From positions 1 through 64,000 of the forward strand of contig MCGO01000112.1 of NCBI GenBank assembly GCA_002104985.1: DNA of 64,000 nucleotides, read 5' to 3'. Source of the DNA: Rhizoclosmatium globosum. Lineage: Eukaryota; Chytridiomycota; Chytridiomycetes; Chytridiales; Chytriomycetaceae. The notes under the pieces were generated by a model. That model saw nothing but the letters and a program-made list of their open reading frames with translations, did no database searches and had not been told where the DNA came from. Made by a program: the position numbers and the translations under genes. Position 1 is the first letter of the stretch. The number at the start of each line of letters is the position of its first letter. Shown one piece after another: positions 1 through 11,932 of the stretch.

Positions 1-1325
1 TTGAACGACGGAATCGACGACGACTCATACCACGGCATTTTCACAACAGTCATGAAAGAAGTCATGACTCGATACCGGCCCGGCGCCGTAGTTCTCCAGC
101 TTGGAGCCGATAGTTTGATTGGAGACCGTCTTGGATGTTTCAACCTCTCTATGCATGGACACGGACGCAGTGTTTCGTTCATGAAGTCGTTTGGCGTTCC
201 GTTGATTTTGTTGGTGGTGGTGGATACACGATTCGTAATGTTGCAAAGGCTTGGTGTCATGAAACGACGTTGGCGCTTGGAGAAGAAGTTCCGAAAGGTT
301 TGTAGGGGGTTAGTGACTTAGAGGTTGGGTTGCTTAAGTATGTCTGTTATAGAAATTCCATACCATGATTACTTTGAAGGGTACGGACCTACTTTCTTGC
401 TTGACATTCCCGCCAGCAACATGGAGAACCTCAACAGCCGCAAATACCTGGATCAAATTCAGTTAAGTTTCTTGTGTATGTCCAACGAAACCGATACTAA
501 CCCAATGACACCCATACAAAACCATCCAGAACAAAGATTCTCGAAAGTCTCCGCCAGATCCCACACGCACCCTCTGTCCAGTCGCACGAAATCCCTGTGG
601 ACCAGTTCTCATGCAGCGACAATGAAAGCGACGACGACTTGACCATGAACCCCATCAATCCCGACAACCCCACAGCACCTCTGCCAAAGAACTCCGTATG
701 CGCAGTCGATACCGTGACGCTTACCGAGTCCCTGAAGAAGCGTTGAGTGACAGTGAAGCTGAGGACGGGGGACGACGGGATCGCACGAGTTATCGTGGAG
801 TTGGCGGGTCTGCACGCGGGGCTGGGAGTGGTTCTGGTGCAGCAGCAGGTGCCAAGAAGAAGCCACGGACTGTAGCTGCGAATGGAAGGAATGCAGGAAG
901 TGGTGCCGGAAACAGCCGAGGTGGTATCAATAATAATAACGCGCGAGGAGATGATAATAATGGAGTTGGAGGTAGCCGGACTGCTATGGATGAAGACAGT
1001 GGGGATGAAGGTGGGAAGAGGGTTGATACAGTTGCGGACCGGAACGAACGAATGCGACAGAGAACGTTTTCGGGACGAGCAGGGATTGGTGGAGGAAGCA
1101 GTATCAATCCGTTGCCTACCATTAGTCTCAGTGGGGGTGGTGGTGGAGCTGATAGTGAGATGGATGAAGATGGACGTGTGAGTGAAGTTTGAGGATGTAA
1201 AGTTGAGTGATGAAGAAATGAAGGAAATCAATGAATTGAATCAGGATATGGAGGAAGACGGGCCGACGGAGGGACGTGCGCAGGAACAAGAAGGACAAGG
1301 ACAAGGAGGAGAGCAGGATGCGTGA
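1..1325 (+). CDS. Class I histone deacetylase (Rpd3/HDAC1-2 type), 3' part, with apparent frameshifts
   Basis: The window opens inside the catalytic domain. The first frame carries [10 protein letters not shown] and then [15 protein letters not shown], the class I HDAC signature containing the zinc-ligand Asp. The [18 protein letters not shown] block follows, but in another frame, so one base seems to be missing near 210-216. An intron lies at about 297-350, and the next exon reads [12 protein letters not shown], the usual HDAC tail of the catalytic domain. A second intron (about 463-530) leads to a frame ending in [16 protein letters not shown] and an acidic tail. The tail changes frame again near 695 (before [19 protein letters not shown]) and near 1185. 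The enzyme would deacetylate histone lysines in Sin3/NuRD-like complexes. Family is certain. Whether the breaks are consensus errors or make this a pseudogene cannot be told here. Confidence 0.88.
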
Positions 1326-1540
1326 TTTTCATTTTCTGTCTTTAAGCAACCTTTTATTTTTTCGTCATTTCATTAAAGAAGTAGAACGAATTTAATTATT
1401 TAATTGTTTTATGGAAGAGAGAAAGAGAAAGAGTAAGCGAGAGCAATCCAAAAACAACAAAAAGTCATTCAAAGTAACGCACCCCTTGACAGAGGCACGC
1501 ACCTTGTACCAATCCAAACTAATCGCAACCAATTCAACAG

Positions 1541-4500
1541 ATGACGCTATCGTTTTCGACGAGCAGCGACTTTGTGACGATGGTTCAGGGAAAGCACAGT
1601 GGATACGCGAAGGAGGACGTGGCCGAGTTCCTTTCGACGGAAACAGCGACTTTGGCAAAGTTGTTGGACTGTTGAGTACTTGTTTTTTGGGTGGACGCTG
1701 TTGTAACCACACAAAACACAGTCTATTCACTGCCAACCAAACCTTCTTCTTCTTCTTCTTCTTCTTCTTCTTCAACAACAACAACAACAACAACAACAAC
1801 AAAAGACTCTTCAAAACAAGGCCTGTTCACCCGCGCTTTCGCTTCTTCTTTCCAAATTACCGAATCGGCTGCGAACTCCCTTCTCAAATCATTTGTTCGA
1901 GCTGAAGTGTCAACGCTGGACAAACTCGAATTCAACGATGATCTGACTGAGAAGTTGGCGGCGTTTTTGTGTTCAGAAAGGTTTGCTTTCTTGTTCACCT
2001 TCTCTTTCTAAAAGAAACCAATGCAGAACTGCTCGTTTGGCTTCTGTAGCAGCCCTGCTTAGAGCTCACAGAGATAACTCTCATCCATTTTGTGCAGAAA
2101 TAACTGCCCATATTGCTCCACTTACTTCGGATGCCTTTGTCGACTCCCTCATAACCCACCTATCGACAGCTCTCATTGCACGCGTGCCCTCCCACCTCGA
2201 GCTTCATCCATTACGCGCCACAGCATGGGCTACACAGAACCTACGTGAACAGAAGGGTTACCTTGAAATTCTCTTTCTCATCTTTTATGATGAACGTGTA
2301 TGTGGACCTGACAGAGCTGCTTCCTTGATTACGAAATTGGATGCGGCTCGTTTCGGTCTTCATCAACCGAATGCGCCTCTTTTTGATGAGACGGCGCATT
2401 TACTTTGGAAGGAAGTGGCGCATATGTGTATTCTGTTGTCATTGACTGTATTGGATTTGGAAGAAGTGTCGGGTTCCGCGTCCTTGACGCAACAAGAAAT
2501 GGATGATGATTCAGATGCATCAGCCGAAAAGGCTGTCACTTTTATGGATTGTACCAACCATTTGTATGACGTGTCCAAACTGCTCGTAAAATACTTTGAT
2601 ACCACAAACCCGAGTGAAGGTGCCGTCGTTGCACCTCTGCTCCTTGCGTGGGGATCTCTGTTGCAGAAAATGACAGACACGCCGGCTGCAGAGAAACTTC
2701 AACAAGACTATGGAATTCAGGCTGCCTCTGCCTCCCTCAAATTTATTCAAGCTGCAAACAACTTGAATGTCTTTGAATACCTCGTAACTTCCATCAAATC
2801 ATATCCTGTCTGGGACAGTGATAACCTCAACAGCCTCGGATACAAGAGTGTCCTTAAGGGTCTGCTGAAACTATTTATCCAGTGCTTCAATGTCGATGAT
2901 ACCCCAAAGTTTGATGACTTGTCTGAATGCTTTATTCAAATCTTTCACGAATCTCCTCTTATTTCCGAGCAATTTTGGCTCCAGGACTATCCACTCGACG
3001 ACTGCAGATCCTTGCTTGATGCAGCCCGCGCTCGCTTTCCATATGAGCAGAAAGCATTTGTTCGACTCCTTGGCTCACTCAGTGGAAACCAAACGACAGC
3101 CAGTTTCGTTTTCGAATACCTCAAGCAACTTCAAACTTTCACTGGACCCTACGACTACAACATGGTCTCCACAATGAACGGAACATCAGTTCTTGCAGCG
3201 CCATACGACCTCTGTCAGAACCTCTCCTCCCGATTGCACATTTACGCAATGAAAGGAACCCCAGTCCGTGTCATTTCAGTAAACCCACCCGTCCTCCGCA
3301 TCCACGTAGAATACTCTGCGTTCCACCTCTTTGTTGCCTACATGGACGCATTCCTCGAATCCCCAACCACAACCACAGTCTCCACAGAAATAATGACAGA
3401 CTGGCTCCACCTCCTCAACAACCTCCTCGTCCACGCAACAACCCACGCAGAAATCAGTTCCCTCATGGATCACCTGTGCGAACTTCCAGCAACAGAAATG
3501 CCTGGATTCGGAAGCAACGACCTCGCAGCCATGATTTGTCGCGTCTTCACCCGTTCCTGTAGTTTAGAAAACACAGGCGGAGCACCACCAACAGGTCTCT
3601 TGACCGTCTGTCTCAAGACCCTCACACTGTTACTCTCGAGCCACCAAGGTGTGTGGAACCTGTTACGCCAAGAGATGCCGATCCCACGGTACAGAGAAGG
3701 CGGTCTTGTCGTGACCAGCGGTGGAAGCAGATACATGCAACAATGCCTCTTACCCTACGAAAGGTCAACAGGAACCTACGAAACGACACTCGCGTTTCTG
3801 GAGTTGGTTGGGAAGATGGTTGAAGAGACGCAGCTTGTAGGGTATGTGGATGTCAAGAACGGTGGAAGTGGAGTTGGGGGGTTAGAGTTTTTGAAGCAGC
3901 AGCAGGCGGAGGTTGTGACGAGTTGTGTTCGGTTTGTGCAGGAAGAGGTTTTTGCTACGTATCAGAGTTGGAGGTATGCTAGGATTCGGGATAAATTGAG
4001 TATTGGGGTTGCTGTGTTGAAGGTATTGTGATCTTTTTCACACTGTTTTTCGGGTTTTTGAGTGCTAATACGGGTTGAAACAGATTTTCAACATGATTTT
4101 GAAAGACTTTACTGTGACACATACGTCTCCAGCTTTGTCCTCCTTGCGTCAATTCTTGATCCAAGTATACCTGGATGGATCACTTTTCCAACTCTCTCCT
4201 GTGCTGGAGGTGCTTGGAGTTGGTGTGAAAGCTCCGCTTGATTACTTCCAACGACTCAGACAGCTTGAAGGTGTTCTTTTACAAGAGTCCATTGAGCAAG
4301 CGCTCTTGTTTGTTAAACAGTTGCTTATTGAGCGCAAGAAAGCTGGTAAAACGCAGACTGTTTTAGAGCATGCGATTTTAGATCATAGTGTGAAGAGGGC
4401 GTCAAAGAAGGATGGGGAGCGTAGTGGAGAGGACGGAACTGAGTTGGTTCATGTGATTGCGTCTTACTTTTCGTATGAGTATTGTGTTGGAATTCCAAAG

Positions 4501-7372
4501 TTGTCTGCTGAGGTAAAGTTGCAGTGCTGAGTTTCTTGATTTAACTTGCATAGTAGGTTCTGATTCTGTTGTGCTCTGTTGCATCAGAATGGACTCCTCG
4601 ACCACCTTCATTTATTGGATACTTTGGATCAGATGCATTAAACGTTGTCAAGACGTTTGTGGAACAGGCGAGTCAAGAGGTGCAGAACATTGGAGAAGAC
4701 CCTATTGTGATTGCTGGCAGAGAAGCAATTCAACGCTCTGCTCTTGACTTCGTCACTGTGGTTATTCAGACGCAACCAGGACTTGGAACCCTATTCTTGA
4801 CTGGAACAAACGAGGACCCAAAGCCAACATCCAACAAATCAACAACAGCTGTTGTAACAACGAAAATCAGCCCACACTCCATCCTCCACTCCATCCAAAC
4901 AATCCTAAAATCATGGTCCGAATACCTCACCCACCGCACAACCGTCCTCCCCTCCATGCTCCGCCTCCTCCAAGTCCTCTGGCGCGGCGGGAACGAATTC
5001 CACAACGCCCTCTCAAAACTCAAAGCTATCGATGGGTTCTGGGAAACCCTCGAATCGATCCTAAACGCCCAAGTCGACGGCGAAGAAGAAATGGCACAGC
5101 TCCATCACGAAGGAGTCCTTCGACAACGGTACGCTCTCGAAGTCTCGAAATCGCATGTCTACAAAATCCTCGCACATCAAGTGTTTTACGGTGGCGGTGC
5201 GAATGATGTTGTTTCGCGGGTTGTGGGGAAGACTGTTTCTGGGGCTGTGTTGCAGCATGTTTTGGAGGCTGGGATGCGGGATGGTGGTGTAGTTACGAAG
5301 CAGAAGAAGGTGTTGGATGTGTTGGAGCAAGGGAGACGGGAAGGTGTTTTTATTGAGTTGGAAGTGTTCCGGAAGACGTGGGTTGGAAGCGGTGGTAGCG
5401 GCGCTGCTGTTGTTGATGAAATTTTTGGAGAGTATGGGAGTGGTTTTGTGTATGATGTTGAGCTTTTGGAGGAGAAGGGGAGGGATGTACTTGAATTGGA
5501 CGAAGCGGGCGAGGATAATGTGCTCGTTGCTGCTGTGAAGGAGTTGAATCACTCTATTTCTAAGGTGGATGTGGATGAAGGGTTGTTGAAGGCTGTCGTT
5601 TGCTTTGTGAAAGTGACAGCTTTGAAGCTTGGAACAAGTTCATGGGGTGGAGACTCTGCTCTGTTGAAGGTACTGAAGCTTGTGTGTGACACTGTGTCTG
5701 GTGTCGACGATTTCTCTGTTCAAAAGCTTGGAATTTGCTCAGAGTTGAGCTCTCTGCTGACTGTGCTTCTGACTCTTTGGACCAAAGAGGTTGGAAAACC
5801 TGGAGTTTCAGTCAAAGTGAAACCAAAGGCTCAAGAAGTGCAAGAGTTTCTTCAGTCGCTTCAAACATGTGTTGCTAATCCACGGTTCCGAGAATTCTTG
5901 TTCTCAAACGACTTGACAGCTCATGCATACTACAACCAGATTTGGACGGCTCATTTGATTACCATCAAAACTGTTTCAGAAGTTTCAGCTCTGCTTAATG
6001 ACGCCAAATTTAACCGTTCATCTGGGGAGTTCTGTGTCAGTGTGTTGCCATACGCACTTCGACCTTTGGAGCAGATTTTGGCATCCCCTATGGAAGTCCA
6101 TACTGCTCACCATTCACTTGTATTAATGTCTATCGTGAACGAGCTCTTGATTCTTGTTGACCAGACTTCAGCTGCCGCGGAAGCTTGTGTTTCCATCCTT
6201 GGAGAATCCAACTTGATTACCTTCCTTCTGAACTTTATCTGCAATGTTGGAAATGGCCCTGTGGATTCCAGTGAACGATTTGAACTTGAGTACTTGAACT
6301 GTGAAGCCGCTCTTCAGCTTTTGCTTCTGTTTGTCCGAATCAACCCTCTTGCAGACCACGTTATCGCAAGTGGACTGATTGCCTCATTCTGTAACAGCCA
6401 GCTATCTCAACTTGTCGTTGAAACAGGTTTAGCAAACTACATTGGCCAGGACAGACATCCTCTACATCGACTATGGTGCTTGCTTGTGAAAGTAGTCAGT
6501 GTGGCCCTTCGAAACGTCAGTAACCCACTCCAATTCCATCGAAGCGTCGTTGGATTCCTCAAATTACATTGGAAGCAGATTGAAGCGTCACTTTCCGCAC
6601 CCTTTGATTCTGTGTTAAACAACGGCTCGTTGGAAGAAATCGAGGTGTATTCCGAACTTATGCATGGATTGGTCGTTGGTGCCTCACTTGGAACAAAGAC
6701 TGATGTTGATGTTTCCTTCTTGGTGAAGTGTCGAGAACTGCTGGCTCACGTATATCGACAAAGCGTATATATCTTGAGACATCCAGCAACGTTAAAGGCG
6801 CGGGCAGTGTATATGAGCCGAGAAGAAATCGATGGTGTCACAAGTGTTCCTGAAACTGAATTCCAGGATGTCTTTTTGAATCATATCAAGGCTTTGATTT
6901 TGTTGATTGGTGAATTTTTGTGATAAGTTTTTGAATCTTCGATACTGATTCAAATTTAGACCGGAATATTGCATCCTTCCTTTGTGTGTCTTTCAACGTG
7001 GAAGCCTGCTTATCTATTGGGGATGCATCATCTGTGGTAAACAAAGGACTCAGCCTGAGCACTCTGTTTGAAAGTCTTTCATTCGTGGTGGATACTCTAT
7101 CCGGCAAAGGCGTCAACAACTCGGCATCAACCTCAGACTTAATTCAAGAACGTGCATTTGACGCCCAATCCCTCTGCTTCTTGATCTCTCAAATTATTAG
7201 CTTGATTTCATCGCACGTGATTGCATCGAATGGAGAGGAAGGACGAAGGGAGGCGTTGGATAACATTCAGCAAACCAAATCTGTGCTGGATGTTATGGCA
7301 AGAGATGGAAAGGGTGGTTATGTTGTGAAGGAAGCCATTTTTGAAATTGACGGATTTTTGGGACGCCTTTGA
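1541..7372 (+). CDS. Large inner-ring nucleoporin, Nup188/Nup205 superfamily (Nup188 favoured)
   Basis: This is one large alpha-helical protein of about 1,800 residues, read through introns at about 1671-1721, 1980-2015, 4024-4083, 4513-4556 and 6911-6959. The start is the ATG of MTLSFSTSSDF. Early in the protein a pure TTC/AAC tract encodes ten Ser followed by nine Thr. Diagnostic stretches are FPYEQKAFVRLLGSLSGN, the SSHQGVWNLLRQ region followed by a YERSTGTYETTLAFLELV block, and EWTPRPPSFIGYFG. These resemble the solenoids of Nup188/Nup205 scaffold proteins. The length suits Nup188 (about 1,750-1,860 residues in known members) or yeast-type Nup192. The protein would sit in the inner ring of the nuclear pore with Nic96/Nup93. 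No enzymatic motif is expected. Superfamily assignment is fairly secure; the choice between Nup188 and Nup205 is not. Confidence 0.72.
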
Positions 7373-7631
7373 GAACTGGTTTGATATAATAAGAATAAAT
7401 CTCGAGTGAAGAATCCTTGAAATGTGGATGAATGTCTCGATTTTCTTGGTATAGTGATGATTTTGGTTTCAAGAACCGAACTGTCTGGTATGAAATAGAA
7501 AAGGGTACTAATTAATATAACACTGAAATTTGCAGTTTGCTTGGCGCGTCAGTGATATGCGGAGTTCCATCATCTTCATTGTAATGGATTGACGAATTTG
7601 AAGTTGCAACAAAGGCGGATTGTACCCCGCC

Positions 7632-10600
7632 ATGAATCTGTATCTCCTTGGCAGTGCATACGTGCTAATCCTAGTATCTTTCGTTTCCGCTGATGTGAAC
7701 TGGTCCAAGTATAACATCTATCCTGTTTTCGCAAACGCGCCAAAGTGTAATCTGACAACTCCGATTCCTGGGTGGAGCACATTGAAAAACGCGGACGGAA
7801 CGCTGTTTACAAAATCCAAGAGGCCTATCGTGTTGCTCGCTCAACAATGGTAAAGGAATTGAGAAGTGATTTGGTGTTTTGACACTGTCAACAGGGACAG
7901 CTCATTTCTTACCACTTATGCCATGCAGTTCCTTTTGGAAGCGATGGGATATCGGTAATTAAAATTATTTTAGTTGATTATTCGTGATTCTTAAGTTTTG
8001 TTTTGCATAGAGTCAACGTTGTTGTGGGGGTATGATTGGATTATACCATTACTACAGCTCGAAATTCTTACTGTTCTCAATAGACAGATAATTTTACACC
8101 AAGTCGCGAATTTTATGACAATATTGTGGATCTTGAATTGGAAATCTGTGAGTTTTTGCTTGTTAGCAAATGTTGCTGTAACGATAAACGTCGAAAGGGC
8201 CCTCCGACACTCCCGCTTTAAAGAACTTGACCAAAACGGACGGCGTTGCTGTGAGTATGGGAGCGATTGGATACTCTGGGAACGCTGGATTCTATGTCCC
8301 AACGTATATGATTACGAAATACCCAACGCTTAACTTTGACTTTTGGCGATCATACTATAATCCTCAAATAATAAGTTACTTTCCACCTATGGGAACTGGT
8401 CCGAGACTCGATGCACCACTCAGCACGTGTGATGGAGACCCCACCAGTTGCATCAACGGAACATACACTCCTCTTCAATGTCGAGGCTATAAATCAAACT
8501 GCGCTGAATTGTGGGCATACGATCCATCGTATTCTCCTGATATGGTCCAACGTCTGTTAGATGGATCAGGGCTCAATTTCACCATCAACTTTCTCGGTCC
8601 GAACGCAACACAGATAATTTTGAGTGCAATGGCAGCCAAGAAAAACATACTGTTTTATAATTGGTCGCCTTCTGCTTTCACCTCAGTCCAGCCAATAACA
8701 AGAGTTCTTCTTCCAGGAAACAATCCATCAGAGTACTATAAATTCAGCACAAGTAAAGAAAATCCCCCACATTAAAATAAGGGGAAGAAAACTGAAATTG
8801 TGTTTTTTCTAGATCGATCAGCTCCATTAACGACAGACTTCCCAACTCAAATCTTAACAAAACTGTCATCGCAACAGTTTTTGATTGATTTCCCTGAATT
8901 GGAGGCATTTGTGGGAGTCTTTAATTTGGCTGATAGCGTTCAACGACAAGTCATTCGGCAGCTTATCAACGGAAAGACATACGGAGAAGTTATGTGCGCG
9001 TTTTTAAACGCAAACAATGTTACTTGGCTACCATGGATACCCACTGCTCCACAGTCAGTCGGTATGAAAAGATTTTTTAAGGAATGACAATACAACTGAA
9101 ACTGTGTTTACAGATAATTGCCCTATTGGATTCGGAAGATACAACCAAGGAACATTTTTCCAGTGCGTCGTCTGTCCAAGCGGTACATTCAACTGGAAAG
9201 AAAACACGACTGACGTATGCGAAGTAAGTCGTATTCCCAACTTTCTCTCTCCGATGCATCTAACAACTCCCTGAATACAGCACTGTCCTGATAACATGGA
9301 TTGTCCGGGAGGTTCCACAGTAAATGTTCTAACAGGAGACTGGATGGCAGCAAAGTCCGTATACCCCTACCCCGTGTTTTATCCATGCCCCTTCCCAGAA
9401 GCGTGTTGCCAAAACAGTTCTTGCCCGCCAGAAACATGTGCCCACGGTGCAACAGGCCCTCTCTGCATGGAATGCGTAGAGCGGAACCATTACATGTGGA
9501 ACTCTGAATGCCGCGACTGTTCGGCCGGTCCAGGACTCAGTCTGCTGGGGATTGTACTGGGAGCGCTTATGGTCGCAATCCTCCTCTTGTGTCTTCCCTA
9601 CGAAGAAGTACCCACCGTTGAAATTCTGTTTTTTTACTTTCAAGTTGCGGGTTGTATTTTCGGAAACCAGTTGGAGGTGGGAGGGCTCAAGTTCCTTGTT
9701 CCGTTTTTGGCGGTTGTTACGTTGGATATTGATCGGATTGTGAATGACTGCACGCTTCCGATTGCGGGGGTTTCGAAACTATTGTTTCGGTTTTTGTTGC
9801 CTGCGTTGATGTTGGGTTTTATTGGAGTGATCTTTGTTGCTGTGAAAATGGCGCGCAATTTCGGTTTTGGCGGTTCCATGACAAGTTGGACTCCGTATTA
9901 TATGCGTGGTCAGAGTATGAGTTTGATTTGTTTTCGAGCTGGAATTGTTGCCGTCATGTTTTTGGTGATGCCACTTGTTGATGCCAGCCTGAAAATGTAA
10001 GTCGTTCTCCTGCGACTCAAATATTTTAATAATTATCATTTCCAGTTTGCCATGCACCGAAATTGAAGGCAAATACGTTGTTCATAATGCCCCCGAAGTC
10101 TTGTGTTACAGCCAAGAACACCTTCCAGGTTTCATATTTGCTCTTATAGTAATAGCTTTATTTCTCGTTGTTCTTCCAATCGGCCTTGCTCTCATTTTGC
10201 GAAAGTTGTACTTGGCCAAGCGAATTATTTACGAAACTGAAGATGTGTCCCATGCTCAACAACTCTTTCAATGCTTTTATTTAGTTTTTAAGCCGGAAAT
10301 GTTTTTCATGTTGCCAATCACGATTATGGAGAAAGGAGTCGTGGCGATGGTATTTACATTGCTGAACAACCTTCGAGAAGAAACTCAAGTCAACATTTAT
10401 CTGATTTTCCTCGGATTTCTATGCTCTACTCGAATCTACTGGCAGCCATATCACTCACATCTGGAAGCGTTCTTGAATCGTGAGATTTGTCTCTGCATTC
10501 TCATCCTTATTGGATTCAGAATTTACCTCGAGTAAGTCTCTTTTAAGTCGAATAATTCATTGAATTACAAATACAGTGTCTTCAATCCCACACAGGCAAT

Positions 10601-11297
10601 CATGGCGCAAATCGGAACAATCATCATTCTCCCTCTTGCTCTCCACGCACTGCGATGGCTCGCCCACAACTACGAAAAGCATGAGGGAAGCATCAAGGGC
10701 ATGGCAAGCAAAATGGGAAGCAAATTTTCAGCTGGATCCAAATCATCTCTCAGCAAGTCGTTTTCTGATATTCGCGTCACAGTTCAGACATCGTCATTGA
10801 CTGGCGCTCAACAAACAGCGTCCTTATCCACGTCCCCTCAAGACGGTTCTGTGGCAAATAGTCCGGCGACAGCTGTTGCAAAGAGAGGCAGAAAAGCATC
10901 GATTGAATTAGCAAGGCCCATGAGGACTCAGTCTGCAAAACGGATCGAATCAAGTGCAATACGGCCAAATGATCCAACCAGAGGGTCCCTGACAAACTTG
11001 GTTGGAGAATCCGTTACACCCAAAAAATCAGACTCAAATACGTTGAGACCTGAGGCTACGAAGAATTCGAGTGCAAATGATCTTTTGAGTTTGTCGCCAA
11101 TGAAAAGAACTGATGGCCGACACTCAAGCGCTACTGAGATTCCAATTTCTGGAGCAAGACGTGATGTGAATCAAATTCGAATAGAAACAGTGCGGATGTC
11201 CAATGTAAACAATGCGGGGGAGAATTCAAGAGCAGAAGTTCCAGGAAGCCCCATTAGCACAGAAGATCCAATCACTTACGACTTTATCAAAAAATAG
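7632..11297 (+). CDS. Chimeric membrane receptor: OpuAC-like substrate-binding domain, Cys-rich domain, multi-pass membrane domain
   Basis: Roughly ten exons encode a protein of about 950 residues. It starts with a signal peptide (MNLYLLGSAYVLILVSF). The outer domain reads WDSSFLTTYAMQFLLEAMGY and later GAIGYSGNAGFYVPTY, and ends in a helical lobe with LADSVQRQVIRQLINGKTY. This is the layout of bacterial OpuAC/ProX glycine-betaine-type binding proteins. A Cys-rich module follows (CVVCPSGTFNW, CPDNMDCPGG, CAHGATGPLCMECV), like GCC2/GCC3 repeats. After it come about eight to ten hydrophobic helices (9530-10650) and a Ser-rich, basic cytoplasmic tail. The order sensor, Cys-rich linker, membrane bundle recalls class C GPCRs, but the binding fold is a different PBP type. 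A role in sensing small amines or osmolytes is inference. The multi-pass part resembles TRP-like C-terminal modules seen in protists. Confidence 0.7.
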
Positions 11298-11373
11298 CAT
11301 TATCCTATGAGTCCTACAATTCCCTTTACGTAATATGTCTAAAATGAAACTTTGTCTTTTAATTTTAAGTGAA

Positions 11374-11916
11374 ATGAACGCTGACTTAGCCACACTTGTT
11401 CGAGCAGTAGACTTTGCAGCAACCAAGCACACTGACCAGCGGCGGCGCAACGCAAGCGCCACGCCGTATGTCAACCACGTGATTGGGGTTACACGAATTC
11501 TAGTTGAAGCCGGAGTCGGCGACGTGTCGGTTCTCGCGGCGGCGCTTCTCCACGACACAATCGAAGACACTGACACAACTTCATCTGAAATTGAGCACGA
11601 ATTCGGTGTCGCCATTCGGACAATCGTCGACGAAGTGACCGACGACAAGTCCCTCGAGAAACACGTCCGAAAACAGGCCCAGATCGACAAGGCGCCTGCT
11701 TCCTCAACTAACGCGAAACTGGTGAAACTCGCTGACAAGATCCACAATCTGAGAAGCATTGAAGGGGATCCACCCGTGGGCTGGGACGAGAAGAGAATCA
11801 GCGACTACTTTGACTGGGCGGAGAAGGTTACGAATGGTTGCAGGGGTGTCAATGCTCACATGGAGGCTATCTTGGATGACCTGTACAGTGCTCACAGAAC
11901 CAAAAGACAACAATAA
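11374..11916 (+). CDS. HDDC3: MESH1/HDDC3-type guanosine-3',5'-bis(diphosphate) 3'-pyrophosphohydrolase
   Basis: A single intronless frame of 180 residues matches the metazoan MESH1 family along its whole length. The order is AVDFAATKHTDQRR, TPYVNHVIGVTRIL, then the HD metal motif in AALLHDTIEDTDTT, then FGVAIRTIVDEVTDDKSL and AKLVKLADKIHNLRS with the second metal-binding D. MESH1 enzymes remove the 3'-pyrophosphate of (p)ppGpp and, in animals, also dephosphorylate NADPH. The hydrolase-only form lacks synthetase, TGS and ACT domains, as here. The second ATG (11374) is preferred because it aligns with the family start; an upstream in-frame ATG exists at 11335. Its intron-containing neighbours, the lack of introns here and the slightly GC-richer codons raise the possibility of transfer, but that is only inference. 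Confidence 0.93.
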   Translation: MNADLATLVRAVDFAATKHTDQRRRNASATPYVNHVIGVTRILVEAGVGDVSVLAAALLHDTIEDTDTTSSEIEHEFGVAIRTIVDEVTDDKSLEKHVRKQAQIDKAPASSTNAKLVKLADKIHNLRSIEGDPPVGWDEKRISDYFDWAEKVTNGCRGVNAHMEAILDDLYSAHRTKRQQ

Positions 11917-11932
11917 ACAAACTTAGTATCAA

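Noticed and set aside
497..1231. 244-codon minus-strand frame opposite the HDAC tail
   Set aside because: Ser/Thr-rich shadow of the acidic HDAC C-terminus; no family features and the plus strand explains the sequence.
1723..1998. Minus frame with runs of Val and Glu
   Set aside because: Produced by reading the TTC/AAC tract of the nucleoporin in reverse; not a gene.
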